In this document: piece by piece, positions 63,215-64,000 of the stretch | How positions within the stretch are numbered: the stretch's first letter is position 1 | How the letters are laid out: the number at the start of each line of letters is the position of its first letter | Assembly (NCBI GenBank): GCA_046483065.1 | Contig: JAWODW010000032.1 | Location: forward strand, 49,742 to 113,741 | DNA length: 64,000 nt | Direction of reading: 5' to 3' | Origin: JAWVYT01 sp046483065 | GTDB lineage: Bacteria; Gemmatimonadota; Gemmatimonadetes; Longimicrobiales; RSA9 | The notes under the pieces: generated by a model | What the model saw: the letters and a program-made list of their open reading frames with translations, nothing else | The model's database searches: none | What the model was told of the DNA's origin: nothing | Translations under genes and position numbers: made by a program

Positions 63215-63220
63215 CCGCCG
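63205..63220 (+). other. Hairpin containing the stop codon of the tricorn-like gene
   Basis: CGGCGG (63205-63210), a CTAA loop and CCGCCG (63215-63220) place the stop TAA (63212-63214) in the loop. The arrangement resembles the dut palindrome. No T-run follows. Confidence 0.45.
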
Positions 63221-63261
63221 TGCCTGTGCCTTTGGCCTCGGGGGGCTTCGGGTCGGGGGTG

Positions 63262-63421
63262 GCGGCACGGGCACGGGGGCGGGCACAGGGACAGGCACAG
63301 GTACGAACACAGGCACAGGCACAAGCACAGGCACAGGTACGAACACAGGCACTGGCACAAGCACAGGCACAAGCACTGGCACGGGCACAGGCACAGGCAC
63401 AGGCATAAGCACTGGCACGGG
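63262..63421 (+). repeat. GGCACA-type hexanucleotide tandem repeat tract
   Basis: About 160 bases of near-perfect 6-bp units (GGCACA, with AGCACA, GGTACG, AACACA, GGCACT and GGCACG variants) in a gene-free gap. The ordered variants (GGTACGAACACAGGCAC occurs twice) imply a larger higher-order unit. The tract lies between the tricorn-like gene and a methyltransferase gene and is likely length-variable. Confidence 0.9.
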
Positions 63422-63465
63422 CGACCTTCGCCGCTCCGGGGGGACGGGTCGATGTGCGGGTTCAC

Positions 63466-63502
63466 TTCCCGTAAGCGAGGAGCGGGCCTATGATCCAAGC
63501 CT
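63466..63502 (+). promoter_or_regulatory. Putative promoter of the methyltransferase gene (leaderless type)
   Basis: TATGAT (63489-63494) ends eight bases before the ATG at 63503 and no ribosome site lies between. TTCCCG (63466-63471) sits 17 bases upstream of it. CCTATGATC is present twice (63487 and 63500), so an alternative start must be considered. Confidence 0.4.
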
Positions 63503-64000
63503 ATGATCGATCCGCCCCCCAACAGCGCCGAGTGGATGGACGACCCCACCCTGTCCGTCGATGATCTGCGTGCCACGATGACCGACCAGTCGCTGCTGCA
63601 CCGCTGGCTTGGTGGGCATGGCGCCGTGCTGGGGAAGGTGCGCCGCTTCCAGAGCAGGCACCCGGGGCCGGTGCGTATCCTGGAGCTGGCGTGCGGGGCG
63701 GGGGATCTGTTGCAGGAGGTCGGGAAGGCTGTCTCCGATGCCTCGGGGCCGACGCACCGCCTCGGGATGGACCGTTCGCTGCCCGTGCTTCGGGTGGCGC
63801 GTGAGATGCATCCCGGGCCGGACTATGTCATAGGGGATCTCCTTGCCCCACCCTTTCCCGATCGCAGCTTCGACCTGGTTCTTCTGCCGCACGCACTGCA
63901 CCATCTCGACCGTGATGATGCGGTCATGGCATTGCGGGAGGCGGCGCGTGTAACCCGTGGGATGCTGCTCGTGCTGGACCTGGTCCCTTCCCGTCTCGCC
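63503..64000 (+). CDS. Class I SAM-dependent methyltransferase, N-terminal part
   Basis: A gene that runs off the window end (166 codons visible). After a ~55-residue N-terminal extension the SAM motif I is LELACGAGDLL, then the GMDRSLPVLRVAREMH acidic loop, VIGDLLAPPFPDRSFDLVLLPHALHHLD and REAARVTRGMLLVLDL, a full methyltransferase core. Substrate is not determinable. The ATG at 63503 is chosen because the alternatives are internal to the extension; there is no ribosome site (see the promoter entry). Confidence 0.85.
   Translation, partial: MIDPPPNSAEWMDDPTLSVDDLRATMTDQSLLHRWLGGHGAVLGKVRRFQSRHPGPVRILELACGAGDLLQEVGKAVSDASGPTHRLGMDRSLPVLRVAREMHPGPDYVIGDLLAPPFPDRSFDLVLLPHALHHLDRDDAVMALREAARVTRGMLLVLDLVPSRLA

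Noticed and set aside
63262..63421. Hexanucleotide tract considered as a CRISPR array
   Set aside because: Units are only 6 bp, with no spacers of uniform length and no cas genes nearby.

Overview
The window is 64 kb of very GC-rich chromosomal DNA, packed with bacterial core genes that often overlap by 1-8 bases. The gene set suggests a Gemmatimonadota-like bacterium: diderm-type lipoproteins and gmhB, a mreBCD-mrdA-rodA rod cluster, an archaeal/eukaryotic-type prolyl-tRNA synthetase, a large tricorn-like S41 protease and many GTG/TTG starts. The phylum call is inference from gene content, not from a marker-gene tree. No rRNA, tRNA, CRISPR array, IS element or prophage was seen.

Layout. 1-11.3 kb: a translation and RNA-metabolism block (ylxQ end, infB, ylxP, rbfA, truB, ribF, then rpsO, pnp, an M16 peptidase, ald, dut). 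11.4-25.0 kb: a cell-shape and biosynthesis block (mreB, mreC, mreD, mrdA, rodA, accD, folC, hisS, a small membrane protein, proS, lysA, guaA). 25.1-31.4 kb: stress and envelope genes (a minus-strand lipoprotein, clpB, another lipoprotein, methylmalonyl-CoA epimerase, trxA, rsmI) and a decayed DUF4440-like gene. 31.4-40.6 kb: an M20 amidohydrolase with an NAD-dependent epimerase (minus strand), a JAB-DinG helicase fusion with an FAH-family hydrolase, a class I/II aminotransferase, and membrane-anchored proteins of unknown role.

40.6-50.2 kb: valS, an Ig-like lipoprotein, selA and gmhB as an overlapping string, then an A-type Fe-S carrier gene with a clear promoter and terminator, then an MBL hydrolase with purN and purH. 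50.2-64 kb: accessory-like genes (CDP-alcohol phosphatidyltransferase, patatin, a giant FAD/Fe-S oxidoreductase, a stand-alone LigD-type polymerase flanked by a dispersed repeat, a zinc-ribbon thioredoxin, a potassium channel with a flavin reductase and cytochrome c, the tricorn-like protease, a hexanucleotide repeat tract, and the start of a methyltransferase).

The genes are mostly housekeeping. No obvious new multi-gene system was found. The best second looks are the JAB-DinG fusion that lacks the first iron-sulfur cysteine, mreB apparently starting at CTG, several likely leaderless starts (TANNNT 6-8 nt before ATG), a shared TATCCT -10 hexamer, a dispersed intergenic repeat around the LigD-like polymerase, and an unrecognised small segment embedded in the acidic N-terminal region of IF-2.
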